Notes: generated by a model not told the origin, from the letters alone. 64,000 nt of DNA from Sorex araneus (GCF_027595985.1 NC_073304.1:139673211-139737210); one strand, 5' to 3'. Counted from the stretch's first letter, positions 20,590-32,060 are shown. Translations and numbers: made by a program.

Positions 20590-21663
20590 TACTAATACTT
20601 ACTCCTGGGCATCTGCTTTCTCAACTCAGTTGCCCTTAGTTCCTAGCACCTGAAAAGCAAGGTCCTGACAAGGGATGAAATGGACCCAGGGCAAGCTGTG
20701 AGCTACCCTGGCATTGAAATGGACCAGGCCAAAGCGCCACAATACTCAACTTTAAGTTGAGAGCATGGTCATAGACAAATGCTGTCATAATCCAGAAGTA
20801 ACGATGAGACTAGGACCCTGCTGGGGTTAGGAAGACTAATATGACCTGAGGACTGTGGTCTAGAAATTATAGTGAAATGTCATTAGGGAGAACCAAACTT
20901 TTAAGTTTGATATATCTCTTACTGTGCTCATACAGAATGATGCTGGAAATATTAGAAGTAAAAATAACTATTTGAGTGGATTACTAGCTGAAGAAAGAAG
21001 AAAGTGACACACCCTGGATGGCATCCTGCCCTTAAGCAGATCTCCTAGTAATCCAGAGTAATCTCCTTAGATGAGATTTTGTTAATCTCCTGGAGGAGTG
21101 GTTTTACCCCTCTTTGTTGAATTGTTAATGTTCAACCCACCTATGTGATTATATAAACTAAGACTATAAGAGAAGTAGAGAGAGAAGACACAGAAGCAGG
21201 GAGAAGTCAGAGAAGCAGAGCACAGAAATGGGGAGAGAAGACACAGAAGCAGAGCACAGAAGCAGAGAGAAGACACAGAAGCAGAGCACAGAGTGAAAGA
21301 GAATCGGAGTCATCGGAGCCAGAAGCAGGGGAAAGAAAGCACAAAGCAAGTGAGAATCAGAGTGAGAGTCAGAGTCAGAAGTGAGCGAGTGGGGCTCCAG
21401 AGACTGAAGCAGAAGGGCTCCGGAGAGAGATCAGAAGAAAAGAAATCGGAAGAGACCAGAGGAGAGTCGACAGAGATAGAGACAGAGATAGACAGAAGAG
21501 AGCACAGCAGCACACACAGAAGCAGAGCACAGGGAGGAGCCATCCCGATCCGGTACATACACAGCGGCTCGAGAGCACTGAACACGAATGGCGAGAGAGA
21601 GAGAGGGTGGGGGGAGAGGGGAGAGCCTGCGAACACCACACATCACATCACCCCTTCTGTGCG
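20590..21663 (+). mobile_element. Possible LTR-like element with purine-rich 3' part
   Basis: The segment ends in about 450 bp of almost exclusively A/G sequence (21160-21625) with internal repeats of an AGAAGCAGAGCACAG unit. A good TATA box (TTATATAAAC at about 21150) lies just upstream. The layout, promoter-like TATA followed by a purine-rich transcribed part, would fit a retroviral LTR, but I cannot define its ends, see no target duplication and recognise no family. It has no coding capacity. Confidence 0.35.
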
Positions 21664-21679
21664 CACTTTTGTATTTTTT

Positions 21680-21857
21680 TTTTTTTTTTTTTTTGCTTTT
21701 TGGGTCACACCTGGCGATGCACAGGGGTTACTCCTGGCTCTGCACTCAGGAACCACCCCTGGCCGTGCTCAGGGGACCACATGGGATGCTGGGATTTGAA
21801 CCCGGGCCGGCCGCGTGCAAGGCAAATGCCCTACCCGCTGTGCTATCTCTCCAGCCC
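21680..21857 (-). mobile_element. SINE-1, antisense
   Basis: A young full-length copy flanked by a perfect 16-bp target duplication CACTTTTGTATTTTTT (21664-21679 and 21858-21873). Confidence 0.95.
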
Positions 21858-22104
21858 CACTTTTGTATTTTTTACAGCCCCCCTTTAGATATTTTTAGAA
21901 GAGAATAGATAGCCTCTGGTATTGCACCTCTCTGTGGGATCCAGCTAAGTGTAGATCTCTTTTTATATCTAACTGCACTTCCTTTTGCTACCATTGTACT
22001 TTTTTATAAATATCTAATACTTGTTAATAGTTAATTTTGTAGTGTGTCCCGTAATTAATTTTTCTCTAAAATGAACAAAACCAGATGTCTCTCATTTTCT
22101 TTTT

Positions 22105-22285
22105 ACTTTCTTTAGATTTTTGGCCACACCCAACAATGCTGAGAGTTTATATCTGGCTCTGTGCTCAGGGATCATTCCTGGTAGGGCTTGGGGGATCATG
22201 TAGGGTGCTGGGAATCGAATCTAGGTTGGCTGTCTGCAAGGCAGGTCCCTTCCTATTGTACTGTTTCTCTGTTTCCTCAGACATC
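22105..22285 (-). mobile_element. Old SINE-1, antisense
   Basis: A diverged copy with body (GGCCACACCCAACAATGCT) and B box (GGGAATCGAATC). Confidence 0.7.
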
Positions 22286-23098
22286 TTTCTTTCTGGACCT
22301 ATTTTCACCGTTCAGTAGTATAATTTTTACATGTTTTTAATTTCAGGCAGAACCTTACCTTGAGGATTGTCAGATCATAAACTGCTCTAGTTTAGATGAG
22401 TAAGATTACCTCTCTTTGATCTTTCCTTTCATTTAATTTTCTTTTTGCTCGTGTGAAGTGTTTGCCACAAGGATAATGAATTCTGTGTGACTGGAACATT
22501 CCTGCCTTAAAGTTTCACACTTTACTTGGGTCCTGATAGAATAGAAAACACTTTTTTCTTTAGAGGTATCTTCAGTGATTTAATACTAGGGGAAAAAGAC
22601 AACATAAGCAGAAATAGATAGATGTGACTATCAATCTAGAAAGATTTTGCAAGGCATAGCAAGGCAAAAAAAAATTGGATTAAAATAAAGAGATACTCTA
22701 TAATGAATGGGAGAAAATATTTGCACACAATGTGTCAGATAAAGGGATACTTTCCAAAATCTATAAAGCACTCACATAGCTCAATAATAAAAAAAATATC
22801 ATTGTATCACTCTCATCTCGTTGTTCATCGATTTACTCGAGCGGGCACCAGTAACCCCACCAAAAAAATGGGGAGGAAATAAATATTTTTCCCAAAAATA
22901 TTGTTGGCCAGTGGGCATATGAAAAAGTGTTCATCATCACTTGTTATCAGAGAAATGCAAATCAAGACAACAATGATATTTTGTCAGTGAAAATGGGATT
23001 TATTAACAAGACGGGGAAACAGTCAGTGTTGGTGCGGATGGGAGAGCAGGAGCCCTCATCCACTATTGACCATCTGGGTCAATACCATCTAGGTCAAT

Positions 23099-23480
23099 AT
23101 TTTTGTTTTGTTTTTGGGTCACACCAGTGATGCTGGGGTTTTACTCCTGGCTTTCTTTCTTTTTTTTTTTTCTTTTTGGGTCACACCCGGCGATGCACAG
23201 GGGTTACTCCTGGCTCTGCACTCAGGAATCACCCCTGGCGGTGCTCAGGGGACCATATGGGATGCTGGGAATCGAACCTGGGTCGGCCGAGTGCAAGGCA
23301 AACACCCTACCCGCTGTGCTATTGCTCCAGCCCCTACTCCTGGCTTTCTATGCTCAGGAATCTCTCCTGGGAGGGAGAGTAAGTGTTATGATGCTCAGTG
23401 GACCATATGTGGTGCCACGGATTGAACCTGGGTCACCTGCATGCAAGGCAAGTGCCTTACGTGCTGACCATGGCTCAGCC
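23099..23480 (-). mobile_element. Old SINE-1 host copy, interrupted
   Basis: An older antisense SINE-1, with its left part at 23099-23156 and its right part at 23335-23480. It was split by a younger SINE-1. Confidence 0.8.
23157..23334 (-). mobile_element. Young SINE-1 nested in an older SINE-1
   Basis: A full-length copy close to consensus, flanked by TACTCCTGGCTTTCT at 23142-23156 and 23335-23349. The target is the body of the older SINE. Confidence 0.95.
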
Positions 23481-24748
23481 TTTATGGAAAGAAGTTTGGA
23501 GACTAATTATAAAAGTAAGAATAGAACTTCCATATGACTCAAATACCTCTTCTTGGCATCTTCTCCCCAAATACAAAAGCCTTAATTGGAAAAGTTAAAT
23601 GCATACGGATATTCATTGCAGCACTTAGTACAATAGCCAGGATATAGAAGAAACCTACATTTCTAACGGATAAAGAAGTTGTGGCGTATATACAATAGAA
23701 TATTACATAGCTCAAGAGAAATAAGAAACCAGTTAGTTTGCTGAAATGTGGATGGAACTGGAGGGTATCATGGTAAGTAAAATAAGTCAGAGAGAGATCA
23801 TATGCCAGACGATCATACAGATCTGTAGACTATAGTGAGGCAGACAAGGGAAAAGAATCTCAAATGATAGCAAACTCTACCCTGATGAAAATATTGATTA
23901 CCAAACCCTGGAGTGAGGAACGGGAGGAACAAGGACTGTAGTAGAGGTGACACAAGGACAGCGATGAAGGGTCACTGTCATTTTGGTGGTATTATGGTGC
24001 AGTAATTTTATTCAACAATACCATATATTTTGGTACTAATGTAACAATCTTACCAGAGCTATAATAAAATATAATATTTTACTCCTCTGGAAATAGCCAT
24101 GTTTAGACACTTCATTCCCAAATCTCATCATGAATGCATGATGTGTTTCTTTTTTTTTCCCTACCCCACGTCCACTGGGATCTTTCAATTTTGCTTTGCT
24201 TCAGATGTTTCTTCCCAGAATTAGTAATTAAGTCCACTGAATAATTATTTTTCTTTACTGAGCCAAGAATTAAATGCTGCTGGCATTATCTTTTCTACTT
24301 GTTGTTTATAGAATCATCTCTTTCTCAGTAGTCTCAGATGTATTTTAGAATACACTGAAGTCCTTTGAAGGAATGAGCACAAGGAATATTATAAAAGCAT
24401 AAGTGAAGGTACTCTAAAGGGAGAATACTGATGGTTGCTAGGGAATGACTGAGTGAATACAAAACAGCTGCCATGTAAGTCCTTAAAGAAGAGTGTTTCT
24501 TATATTAGTAAGTGCTATGATGGTATGTGTTATTAAAAGTGCCTTTTGCTTTGTGTATTTGATCAAGATCATTATATTAAGTACCATAAAGCAAATTTTA
24601 TAAACAACATAATTTTATAATGAATTAATATTTAAATGTGCTGGGAGATAAGCCATCTAAGCATTTTGATGAAAAATCACGAATTATGCAGAGAATTTTA
24701 ATCAAAATTAATTTTCATATTCTTTGGATTTTCAGAATAGTGCTTCAC

Positions 24749-24930
24749 TTTTTTTTTTTTTTTTTTGCTTTTTGGATCACACCCGGTGATGCACAGGGGT
24801 TGCTCCTGGCTCTGCACTCAGAAATCACCCCTGGCGGTGCTCAGGGGACCATATGGGATGCTGGGAATCAAACCCAGGTCGGCCGCGTGCAAGGCAAACG
24901 CCCTATCTGCTGTGCTATTGCTCCAGCCCC
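24749..24930 (-). mobile_element. SINE-1, antisense
   Basis: A full-length young copy. CAC followed by at least 11 T flanks it on both sides (from 24746 and 24931), consistent with target duplication. Confidence 0.92.
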
Positions 24931-25327
24931 CACTTTTTTTTTTTTTAAAAATCTCTAAAAATCTTAAGTGAAACAAAATTCACAGGGCATCTTTTACAGG
25001 CTTATTGTTCTTGGCTTGACTCTGAGAATTTGGCTTCCAACTCCATTATGAAAAGGCCTTTTTGTGAGCTGAAGGGATATTGGAAAGCAAACAAACCAAT
25101 AAATTAATTTTTTTTATTTCAAGATTTTTATGGCCATTTGAGCAACTTGAAGGCTTAAGGTAGTTTATTCCCCTGTCCGGTTTTATTTCACTGTGATTGC
25201 CATTTAATACACTCAGTTATTTAATAGATAATTTTATATATGCATATGTTGTGAAATTATTAGCTGTATAGTTTCAATGGACATCCTTCAACTCATACAG
25301 TTAAACATTTTTTTCTTTTTCTTTCTA

Positions 25328-25505
25328 TTTTTTTTTTTTTTGCTTTTTGGGTCACACCTGGTAATGCACAGGGATTACTCCTGGCTCATGCACTCAGGAA
25401 TTACTCCTGGCATTGCTCAGGGGCCATATGGGATGCTGGGAATCGAACCCGGGTCGGCCGTATGCAAGGCAAATGCCCTACCCGCTGTGCTATTGCTCCA
25501 GCCCC
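25328..25505 (-). mobile_element. SINE-1, antisense
   Basis: A full-length young copy with a target duplication TAAACATTTTTTCTT (from 25312 and 25506, differing by one T). Confidence 0.93.
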
Positions 25506-25799
25506 TAAACATTTTTTCTTATATTGACAGTTTCTACAGTCTGTTTTCCTAGCAATTTTCAAGTATTTGGTAGAGTATGATAATTATAATCACCATACTG
25601 TATATTATATTCCAGAATTTATCTTATAACTAGAAGGTTTTTCTCCTAGTGAAACCTTTACCTATACCTGTGGCTACTTTTTTTATTTTGCCCCCCCACC
25701 TGCTGCCCTCCAGTATGTTTTCTGTATCTGAGTTTTTTTTTTTTTTAGTATCCATATATAATAGATTATGTAGTATTTGTCTTTTTTGTTTCTCTTTTT

Positions 25800-25936
25800 T
25801 TTGGACTTTTTCTAGGCTCTGTGCTCAGAACTTAATCCTGTGGGCTAGGAAAACCATAAGGGATGCCAGGTATCGAACTTGGGTTGGCCTTGTGCAAGTC
25901 AAGCTCCCCACCCGCTGTACTAGTGCTCTGGCCCCA
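25800..25936 (-). mobile_element. Old SINE-1, antisense
   Basis: A diverged copy with the B box (GGTATCGAACTTGGG) and head end (GTGCTCTGGCCCC). Confidence 0.65.
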
Positions 25937-25971
25937 ATTTCCTTTTTTTAAATGGCTTGATTAGTATACAT

Positions 25972-26060
25972 ATGTGTGTGTGTGTGTGTGTATATATATG
26001 TTGTACATGTATATATACACACACACATATACATAACATATATATGTGTGTATATATCTG
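25972..26060. repeat. (TG)n/(TA)n/(CA)n microsatellite
   Basis: An alternating purine-pyrimidine tract. The TG and CA halves could pair with each other. Confidence 0.9.
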
Positions 26061-26324
26061 TATACTGCTATATTTTCCATTTTCTTTATCTGTTAATGAA
26101 TATATGACAGGTTATGTTCATATCTTGATTATTGATTTAATTGAATTTAATATTTGTTTCATTTCTTTCTCTAAGTTACTAAAACTATTTAAACATTTTA
26201 TTTTATTTTTTGATTATAGGTCACACTGTAATCACTAGGTTGGGTTCAAGCAAAGAAAGCCCCCTGCCTAAGCCCCCTGCCTGCTGTATGATTTCTCTGA
26301 CCTTATAAAACGACTTCAGATTTT

Positions 26325-26502
26325 TATTTATTTACTTACTTTGGATTTTGGACCACACCTTGTGATGCTCAGGGCTTACTCCTAGCTCTGCATTCAGCAA
26401 TCACTCTGGTGGGTTCAGGGGACCTTATGGGATGTTGGGAATCAAATCTGGGTCATCTGCATGCAAGGCAAGTGCTTTACCCGCTGTACTACCTCTGGCC
26501 CT
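26325..26502 (-). mobile_element. SINE-1, antisense
   Basis: Full-length but moderately diverged (GGACCACACCTTGTGATGCT ... CTACCTCTGGCCC). Confidence 0.75.
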
Positions 26503-26874
26503 TAGTTTATTTTTCTTGTTAAAGATGGAATAGAGGAAGGATTGTTGTCTCCTTTATTCTGCCTTCCTGTACTTTCGTGCCTGCAGCCTATGCCCAGGTG
26601 CTTTCAGGCATTTCCTTGCAAGTCATGGTTCTGCACCAGCCCAGCTGAGACTCTGCTAGACAGCAGAGTTAGAGTGTCTTTGCTGCTTGGTTACATGATC
26701 TCAATTTGCTTTTTTCTAGATTCTCTATCAGTTGGGAACCCTGAAAGCAAGCTGGTTATGGTTTGGTCCTCATGATTGCTGCTATTATCATTAATATTAT
26801 CATCATCATTATTATTCGTGCAGAGAGTGCCAAAATCTGTTCATGGCTAGACAGTAAATGCTCTCCTTTCATTT

Positions 26875-27018
26875 TGTTTTGGGGCCATATCTGGTAGTTC
26901 TCAGGGCTTACTTCTGACTCTGTGCTCCCTGGGGACCAGCAGGGGGTGTTGGTGATTAAACCTAGGTCAACTATGTGCAAGGCAGACAGCTACCTCACTG
27001 TACTATTGCTGCGGCCTC
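26875..27018 (-). mobile_element. Old SINE-1, antisense
   Basis: A diverged copy, with the body at GGGGCCATATCTGGTAG and the head end at ACTATTGCTGCGGCC. Confidence 0.65.
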
Positions 27019-27029
27019 TACTCTCTGTT

Positions 27030-27165
27030 ATTTATCTTATTTATGGAATTTCACAATAGCCCTATTGGACATTAGCATTGCATTTGTTTCGCAGAGGGGG
27101 AGGTTTGGGCGGGGGGGGGGGGGGAAGTGGCAAAGCCAGGAAAGGAGCTAGCAGCCATCTCTAGA
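27030..27165 (-). mobile_element. Possible MIR fragment
   Basis: The TCACAATAGCCCTATTGGAC block followed by GCAGAGGGGGAGG resembles antisense MIR. A pure G run (about 27107-27123) is embedded. Confidence 0.4.
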
Positions 27166-27751
27166 GCCTGTTTCAGTGACGTTTTTGACTTACTATAAAA
27201 TGCATATCCTCTTGACTTGCCGGCCTTTTCTGTAGCCTTCAGATTTCATTGCATTTATAGGGACATTCTTGCCTTTGCTATGAACAGGGAAATTAGTGGA
27301 ATATTTTTGGACTTACAAGGCTCTAGTAACAGGGGAGTGGTACTTGGAGTGATGGTGTTAATTTAGGCTTTCAGTTCTTTTTTTGTTGTGGAAGATTTTA
27401 GTTACCCACTTAGGTCCCATTTCTATGTGTTGGGCCTTCTTGTTCATCATCCTGATGCTCACAGGGAAGGTTGTTCCTGTGGATGCAAGTGCTCTTATCT
27501 CTGGGAAAGCTGAAGCTTGGGCTACTAGACAGCCGCCGTACACATTGTGGCACCTCCATTTGCTCCCCTTTCCCAAACTCTGTGAACCCTTTTTTTCCCC
27601 CTCTTGTCATGGAGAGATGAACCTCAGAGCAAAAATCAAGTATTTGTAGGAATTTCCAGCTAGAATGCTGGTCATCCTAGGAAACAGCAATGGAGTAGGG
27701 CAGTTCTTGGTATTGCAACAGCTGTTTTCCAAATGAGACAGGACACGGCAG

Positions 27752-27935
27752 AATGAGCCAGAAGGTAAAGGGTGATTCACTGAATCCTCAACTGAGCAGA
27801 CCCAGGAAATAGTGTTGATTTGGCTCTCTTCAGTCTCCCAGGAATTTCATCCTTCAGGTGAATGCTAAAAAAATTTGTTAATTCAGGGGTTCCCAAAATT
27901 ATTTGGCCTCCCATCCAGTGTCTGGAGCAGAGCAT
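27752..27935. repeat. Unclassified dispersed repeat, copy 1
   Basis: The sequence is about 70-80% similar by eye to 30218-30345 (shared blocks AATCCTCAACTGAG, GAATGCT, GTTCCC/TTTCC plus TTTGGCCT/TTTAGCCT). I do not recognise the family. Confidence 0.55.
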
Positions 27936-28266
27936 ACCAAGAAGGTGAGGAGTGAGGTTGAGCATCAGAGTAGAAGGGATAACCACATACATGACTGGAG
28001 GAACAGAAATGCCTATATGCCTACCTTTTTCCAGACAGGAATCTGACTCGCCTGATAGGACCCTAGAGGTTTGGAAAACAGAGTTGGGAGGAAGAGTGAG
28101 AGCAGAATGCTAGAAAGTGTTGTTTGCTGTCTGATACCTTGTTCATCTATCAGGTGGATTAGGCCTATTTGCTACTAGCAAAGGCATTAGGAAGGATCAA
28201 AGACATGTTTCATCTGGGACCAGAGGGAAGCTGTGAACTCAAGCATCAGAAAGTATTAGTGCAGGG

Positions 28267-28447
28267 GCTGGAGTGATAGCACAGCGGGTAGAGCGTTTGC
28301 CTTGCACGCGGCCGACCCGGGTTCGAATCCCAGCATCCCATATGGTCCCCTGAGCACCGCCAGGGGTGATTCCTGAGTGCATGAGCCAGGAGTAACCCCT
28401 GTGCATCGCTGGGTGTGACTCAAAAAGCAAAAAAAAAAAAAAAAAAG
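28267..28447 (+). mobile_element. SINE-1, sense
   Basis: A full-length copy at or near consensus in sense orientation: A box TAGCACAGCGGG, B box GGTTCGAATCC, body and an A17 tail. The target duplication is TTAGTGCAGGG at 28256-28266 and 28448-28458. It is the best reference copy of the family in this window. Confidence 0.95.
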
Positions 28448-28469
28448 TTAGTGCAGGGTCACTTGTTCA

Positions 28470-29000
28470 GAGGCTTTTCCTCTCTCATTTCTCCATTTCC
28501 CTCCTCCCCACCTTCCTCCCCACCCCCCAATGCACACATTTCCTTCCTCTCTCCCTCCCTCTCTCCCTTTTACTCAGAAAACGGAGAGGAGAAGGACTGA
28601 CTATGCCATAATCACCCTGAATGGGAATGGAAGATTTAGTACTTTAAACCAACTTGGTTGTAGGTTCGACCATATCAACATGACCAGAAATCTCAGTCTG
28701 TTGGGAACGTCTGCTTTCACTTTTAACTTTTGTCCTTGTACCCTGCCTCTGTCTAGGTATTTTTTTTTTTTCACACTTGAAAATTTTCAGGGTATTCCAA
28801 GTTTGGTGCTCCGGGGTCTTCCTGGCTATGTTTGGAATCACGTTGTCCCAGGTTCAAGCATGCTAAGTCCATTAAGTTTTTCCTGCAGACCACCATCTAG
28901 TCTATTATGCTTCTGGCCAGCTTTGTTTTGGCTTATTCTCTTACACTCCAGTTCTCTGTTACTCCACATCATATTACCTTAACATTTGGTGGCTTAAGAA
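28470..29000. other. Intron sequence with pyrimidine-rich start and old SINE remains
   Basis: A C/T-rich block (28470-28570) and, near 28770-28870, a possible degraded antisense SINE. No gene is recognised. Confidence 0.35.
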
Positions 29001-29013
29001 TCACCATTGTGGG

Positions 29014-29494
29014 CCATCTTGCCACATTCAACAGAGAAGAAGCCGGGTGTTCCGGTGAGCAACGAGGCCGGAGAATGCTCCGGACCCAAGACTGGGCCAG
29101 CAACACTGGGGATCCAGACAGAGGAGGTACGGCCGGTACACTTTCTCCAGATGGAGCCCCGGCGACAATGAACAGCAACTAACACGGCTCTGGGATGTGG
29201 GACTGGGACAGCGTTAGCGGCTGCGCGACCTTTTCTGAAAAATGAAAACATACAATCTTTTGATGCCATCCAACATGTCTGACTGTTGGAGGAAAACCTC
29301 CAAATAATGATAGTGAGATCCCTGTTGAAAATTGAATGTAATCAAAGTAAGGAAAGAGTAAAGTGAAAAACATCTGCCACATAGGCAGAGGGGGAGTGGG
29401 AGGGGGAGTATGCGGGGGTTTGGTGGTGGATCAAATATGAGAACTTTGCAACTGTATCTCAGTGATTCAATAAAAAATAAAATTAAAAAAAAAA
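29014..29494 (+). mobile_element. Complete compact L1-derived element, 481 bp
   Basis: A sense insertion with a perfect 18-bp target duplication AAGAATCACCATTGTGGG (28996-29013 and 29495-29512). It has a GC-rich 5' part of about 190 bp, then an L1-type 3' UTR (GAAAATTGAATGTAATCAAA etc., matching the complement of 1090-1350), an AATAAA-like signal and a poly(A) tail. No coding frame is present. Its 5' part also occurs antisense at 1895-2110. Confidence 0.85.
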
Positions 29495-29508
29495 AAGAAT
29501 CACCATTG

Positions 29509-29662
29509 TGGGACCAGAGCGATTTTACAGTAGGTAGGGAGTTTGCCTTGCACAAGGTCAAAACGAGCACTGCCAGGAGTAATTCCTGAGTGCAGAGTTA
29601 GGAGTAACCCCTGAGCATAATCTGGTGTGACCTATAAAGCAATAACAAGACAAAACAAAACA
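29509..29662 (+). mobile_element. Old SINE-1, sense
   Basis: A diverged sense copy with part of its middle deleted (head GGGACCAGAGCGATTTTACA, 3' part CTGGTGTGACC). The L1-derived element above was inserted just at its head. Confidence 0.75.
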
Positions 29663-30217
29663 ATCACTATTGTACTTCCTTCACAATCCTCTGGGTCAGG
29701 ACTTGTTTGGGAGCTTGTCTTTGCATGTGGTACTGAATGGGGCTTAGGGGTCTTCTGAGTTAACCTCTGTTGATCTTGCCTCTCTTCCCCCGACTCCTTC
29801 TCATCTCATCCTCCAAGGCTTCCCCACATTGCTTGCGTTTCTCACCGGTCTCAGGGTGGTTGGGCTTTGTTTATGATTGGTGGCTTTTAGCAGAGCAGGC
29901 ATCCTAAGAGGTGTTTTAAGAGATTAGAAATAAGAGTTGTCAGTCCCTTGAGGCTGACATCACGGTCAGACAGAGGCCTGTATCATTAGTCATGAGCTGT
30001 TGGTCAAATCCTCTAACAGCCTGCCCAGGTCCCAGGAGAGGCAAGTAGACCATTTGCAAGGGAATGCCTGCCAGAGAGTCTGTGGGCAGCTTTTGTCCTT
30101 TCACCACCCAAAATTCTGATGCTCTCAAAAGAGACTCTTCAAATAATTGTATGAAGGGTGAAAAAAAAACACCCTAGGGTACAAATTAATAATTTTTATC
30201 TATTGAACAGGAAAATA
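29663..30217. other. Non-repetitive intron sequence
   Basis: I see no gene or repeat. Confidence 0.4.
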
Positions 30218-30600
30218 ATGAGCCAGAAGTTAAGGATGCTTTATTGAATCCTCAACTGAGTGAACCAAGGAAAAGGCTTTGATTTTGCCCTCAGCAGTTC
30301 GTCCTTTAGATGAATGCTGAAAGAACATTTTGTGCAAGTGTTTCCAGACTCATTTAGCCTACTGACTCCTCAGAAAAAAAAAAAAATCATTCAGCACCCC
30401 TCTGGAAATCTGCCTTCTTTAAGTGAACAAATAGAAAGCAACCCCCAATTACACTGGGGCAACTACCACCCCTTGGATTGTTCCATTGTTCCCTGGAGGT
30501 GGTTATCACCCAATTTGGGTGGTGGTTTAGTGAGACACATTAACATGCTCATATCTGAGAATTGCGCATGCATTATTTTTAGAGTCAGGAAAGAACTAGA
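30218..30600. repeat. Unclassified dispersed repeat, copy 2 (longer)
   Basis: The first part matches 27752-27935. It continues through CAGCACCCCTCTGGAAATCT and CACCCAATTTGGGTGG, the latter a 16-bp near-perfect palindrome. The family is not recognised. Confidence 0.5.
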
Positions 30601-31240
30601 TGCTGCACCAAAATAGAATCCTTGGAAAGAAAAATCTCTTCTTTTAAAGCTTCTTGTTCCAGCTGTGAGTGAGCTGTTTATAATGGGCGCAGGAAAGTAC
30701 TCACCTATTGGCTTTGTTCAGTAAATGAGAAACTGCCCTGGTATTTTAAAAAAAGCTTCTATATATTCTCTGTGGGATCTGATCTATTGTGGAGAAATGT
30801 GGAAAGACATTTAAGGCGGCAGCAGCTGCTGATTTCCTTGGCTCTGTTCATTCTGTGTAAGGCCATTATAACCTGGACTCCGACAGGCGCGTAATGCAAA
30901 GAGAAGGCGCCAGGAGGAAGAAGACCACATCTGGTTTTTGCTCCATGGTTAGTGTTTAATTTTTGTAGATTTGTTTAATTTTTCTGTTCTTTTTAGTACT
31001 TTTTTACAGTACATTTTTAATACATTTTAGCATTATGAGTGAAATTTTATTGGAAGGCTGTTTTACACACTTCAGCAAGAACTGTGATACCAGGGGCAGT
31101 ATTGCTCATGTGTATTTAGGAGATCACAGTGGGGGGGTGAATCTTCCTTGTTGATAAATGACAGGGTCAGCATCCTCATGGGGAAGCTGGACATAGATAA
31201 ATGATTTACTTTGGCCAGGTTAATTTATAGTTCCTGTCCT
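30601..31240. other. Non-repetitive intron segment, possible conserved noncoding DNA
   Basis: A repeat-free block with moderate GC, an E-box cluster (GCAGCAGCTGCTG at 30822) and no open frame of note. Confidence 0.3.
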
Positions 31241-31315
31241 TCTGCTTCATTCATTTTTTTCAGTAATTTCCTTACCACCATCTTTCTTTCTACATAATCT
31301 CTTACTTTATTATTA

Positions 31316-31455
31316 TTTTTATTTTTGGGGTCACACCGGGCAGTGTTGGGCTTACTCCTAGCTCTGCATTCAGTGATTAGTCCTGGCGGAGTTAAACCTG
31401 GTTGGCTGCATTCAAGCAAGTGTGTTACCCACTCTGTACTTACTATCTCTTCAGT
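31316..31455 (-). mobile_element. Old SINE-1, antisense
   Basis: A diverged copy adjacent to a younger one; head end ATCTCTTCAGTCCC. Confidence 0.65.
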
Positions 31456-31470
31456 CCCTGAATATCTTTT

Positions 31471-31650
31471 TTTTTTTTTTTTTTTTCCTTTTTGGGTCAC
31501 ACCCAGCAATGCTCAGGGGTTACTCCTGGCTTTGCACTCAGAAATTACTCCTGGCAGTGCTTGGGGGACCATATGGGATCCGGGGGATCGAACCCAGGTC
31601 GGCCGCGTGCAAGGCAAACGCCCTACCCTCTGTGCTATCGCTCCGGCCCC
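31471..31650 (-). mobile_element. SINE-1, antisense
   Basis: A full-length young copy with a perfect 15-bp target duplication CCCTGAATATCTTTT (31456-31470 and 31651-31665), inserted at the head end of the old SINE before it. Confidence 0.95.
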
Positions 31651-31839
31651 CCCTGAATATCTTTTGTTTTAATTTTATTTCTCCCCCTTACTTTCTGTCT
31701 GGGAGTTCACACAAAGGCTTGTTCCTGGTGCACCCTGGGGGTTCCCATCAGGTGGCGGTGCTCACACATGGGGCTGCAATGTTCACCGTGGGCTCATTCT
31801 AAACATTCTATTTTTAAATTTAAAAAGTAGGCACTGTGT

Positions 31840-32060
31840 TTTAAAAAACTGATATTGATAGGGTTTATACATAAAACATTTCAGTACCATACCCCACACC
31901 AGAGAGTTTACTTCCCCTGCCATTTCCCACTGTTCTTCCCATTGTCCTGCCCCCCCCCCCCAAGCTTCCTACTCAAGACAGATTTCAGTTTCTGTTCCCT
32001 TGGGTATTTATTCTTCTACTATGTTTCTTTATATACTGCATATGAGAGAGACCATTTTGT
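31840..32060 (-). mobile_element. Old L1 3' fragment, antisense
   Basis: ACACCAGAGAGTTTACTTCC and GAGAGAGACCATTTTGTG resemble decayed L1 3' UTR and ORF2 end. A C-run (31951-31961) is embedded. Confidence 0.5.

Larger units (their letters stand above)
22640..24065 (+). mobile_element. Old L1 ORF2 end and 3' UTR, sense, interrupted
   Basis: Sense-strand blocks read like L1 ORF2 C-terminal region (ATAGCTCAATAATAAAAAAA, then GAGAAATGCAAATCAAGACA, GTGGAACTGGAGGG-like and SINE-interrupted parts), followed by a 3' UTR. Its frame is destroyed. A degraded antisense SINE-2 end lies at 22800-22858, and the SINE pair at 23099-23480 is inserted in it. Confidence 0.7.

Noticed and set aside
21293..21799. 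168-codon charged open frame in the purine-rich block
   Set aside because: Composition is dictated by the A/G repeat, and the frame runs into an antisense SINE.
27107..27123. Long G-run (also 38862-38878) as a possible G-quadruplex element
   Set aside because: A pure homopolymer, probably unstable or an assembly artefact; I see no associated regulatory context.
28267..28447. Functional tRNA gene suggested by A and B boxes
   Set aside because: The head is diverged from a tRNA cloverleaf and is followed by a SINE body, poly(A) and a target duplication; the same unit is dispersed many times.
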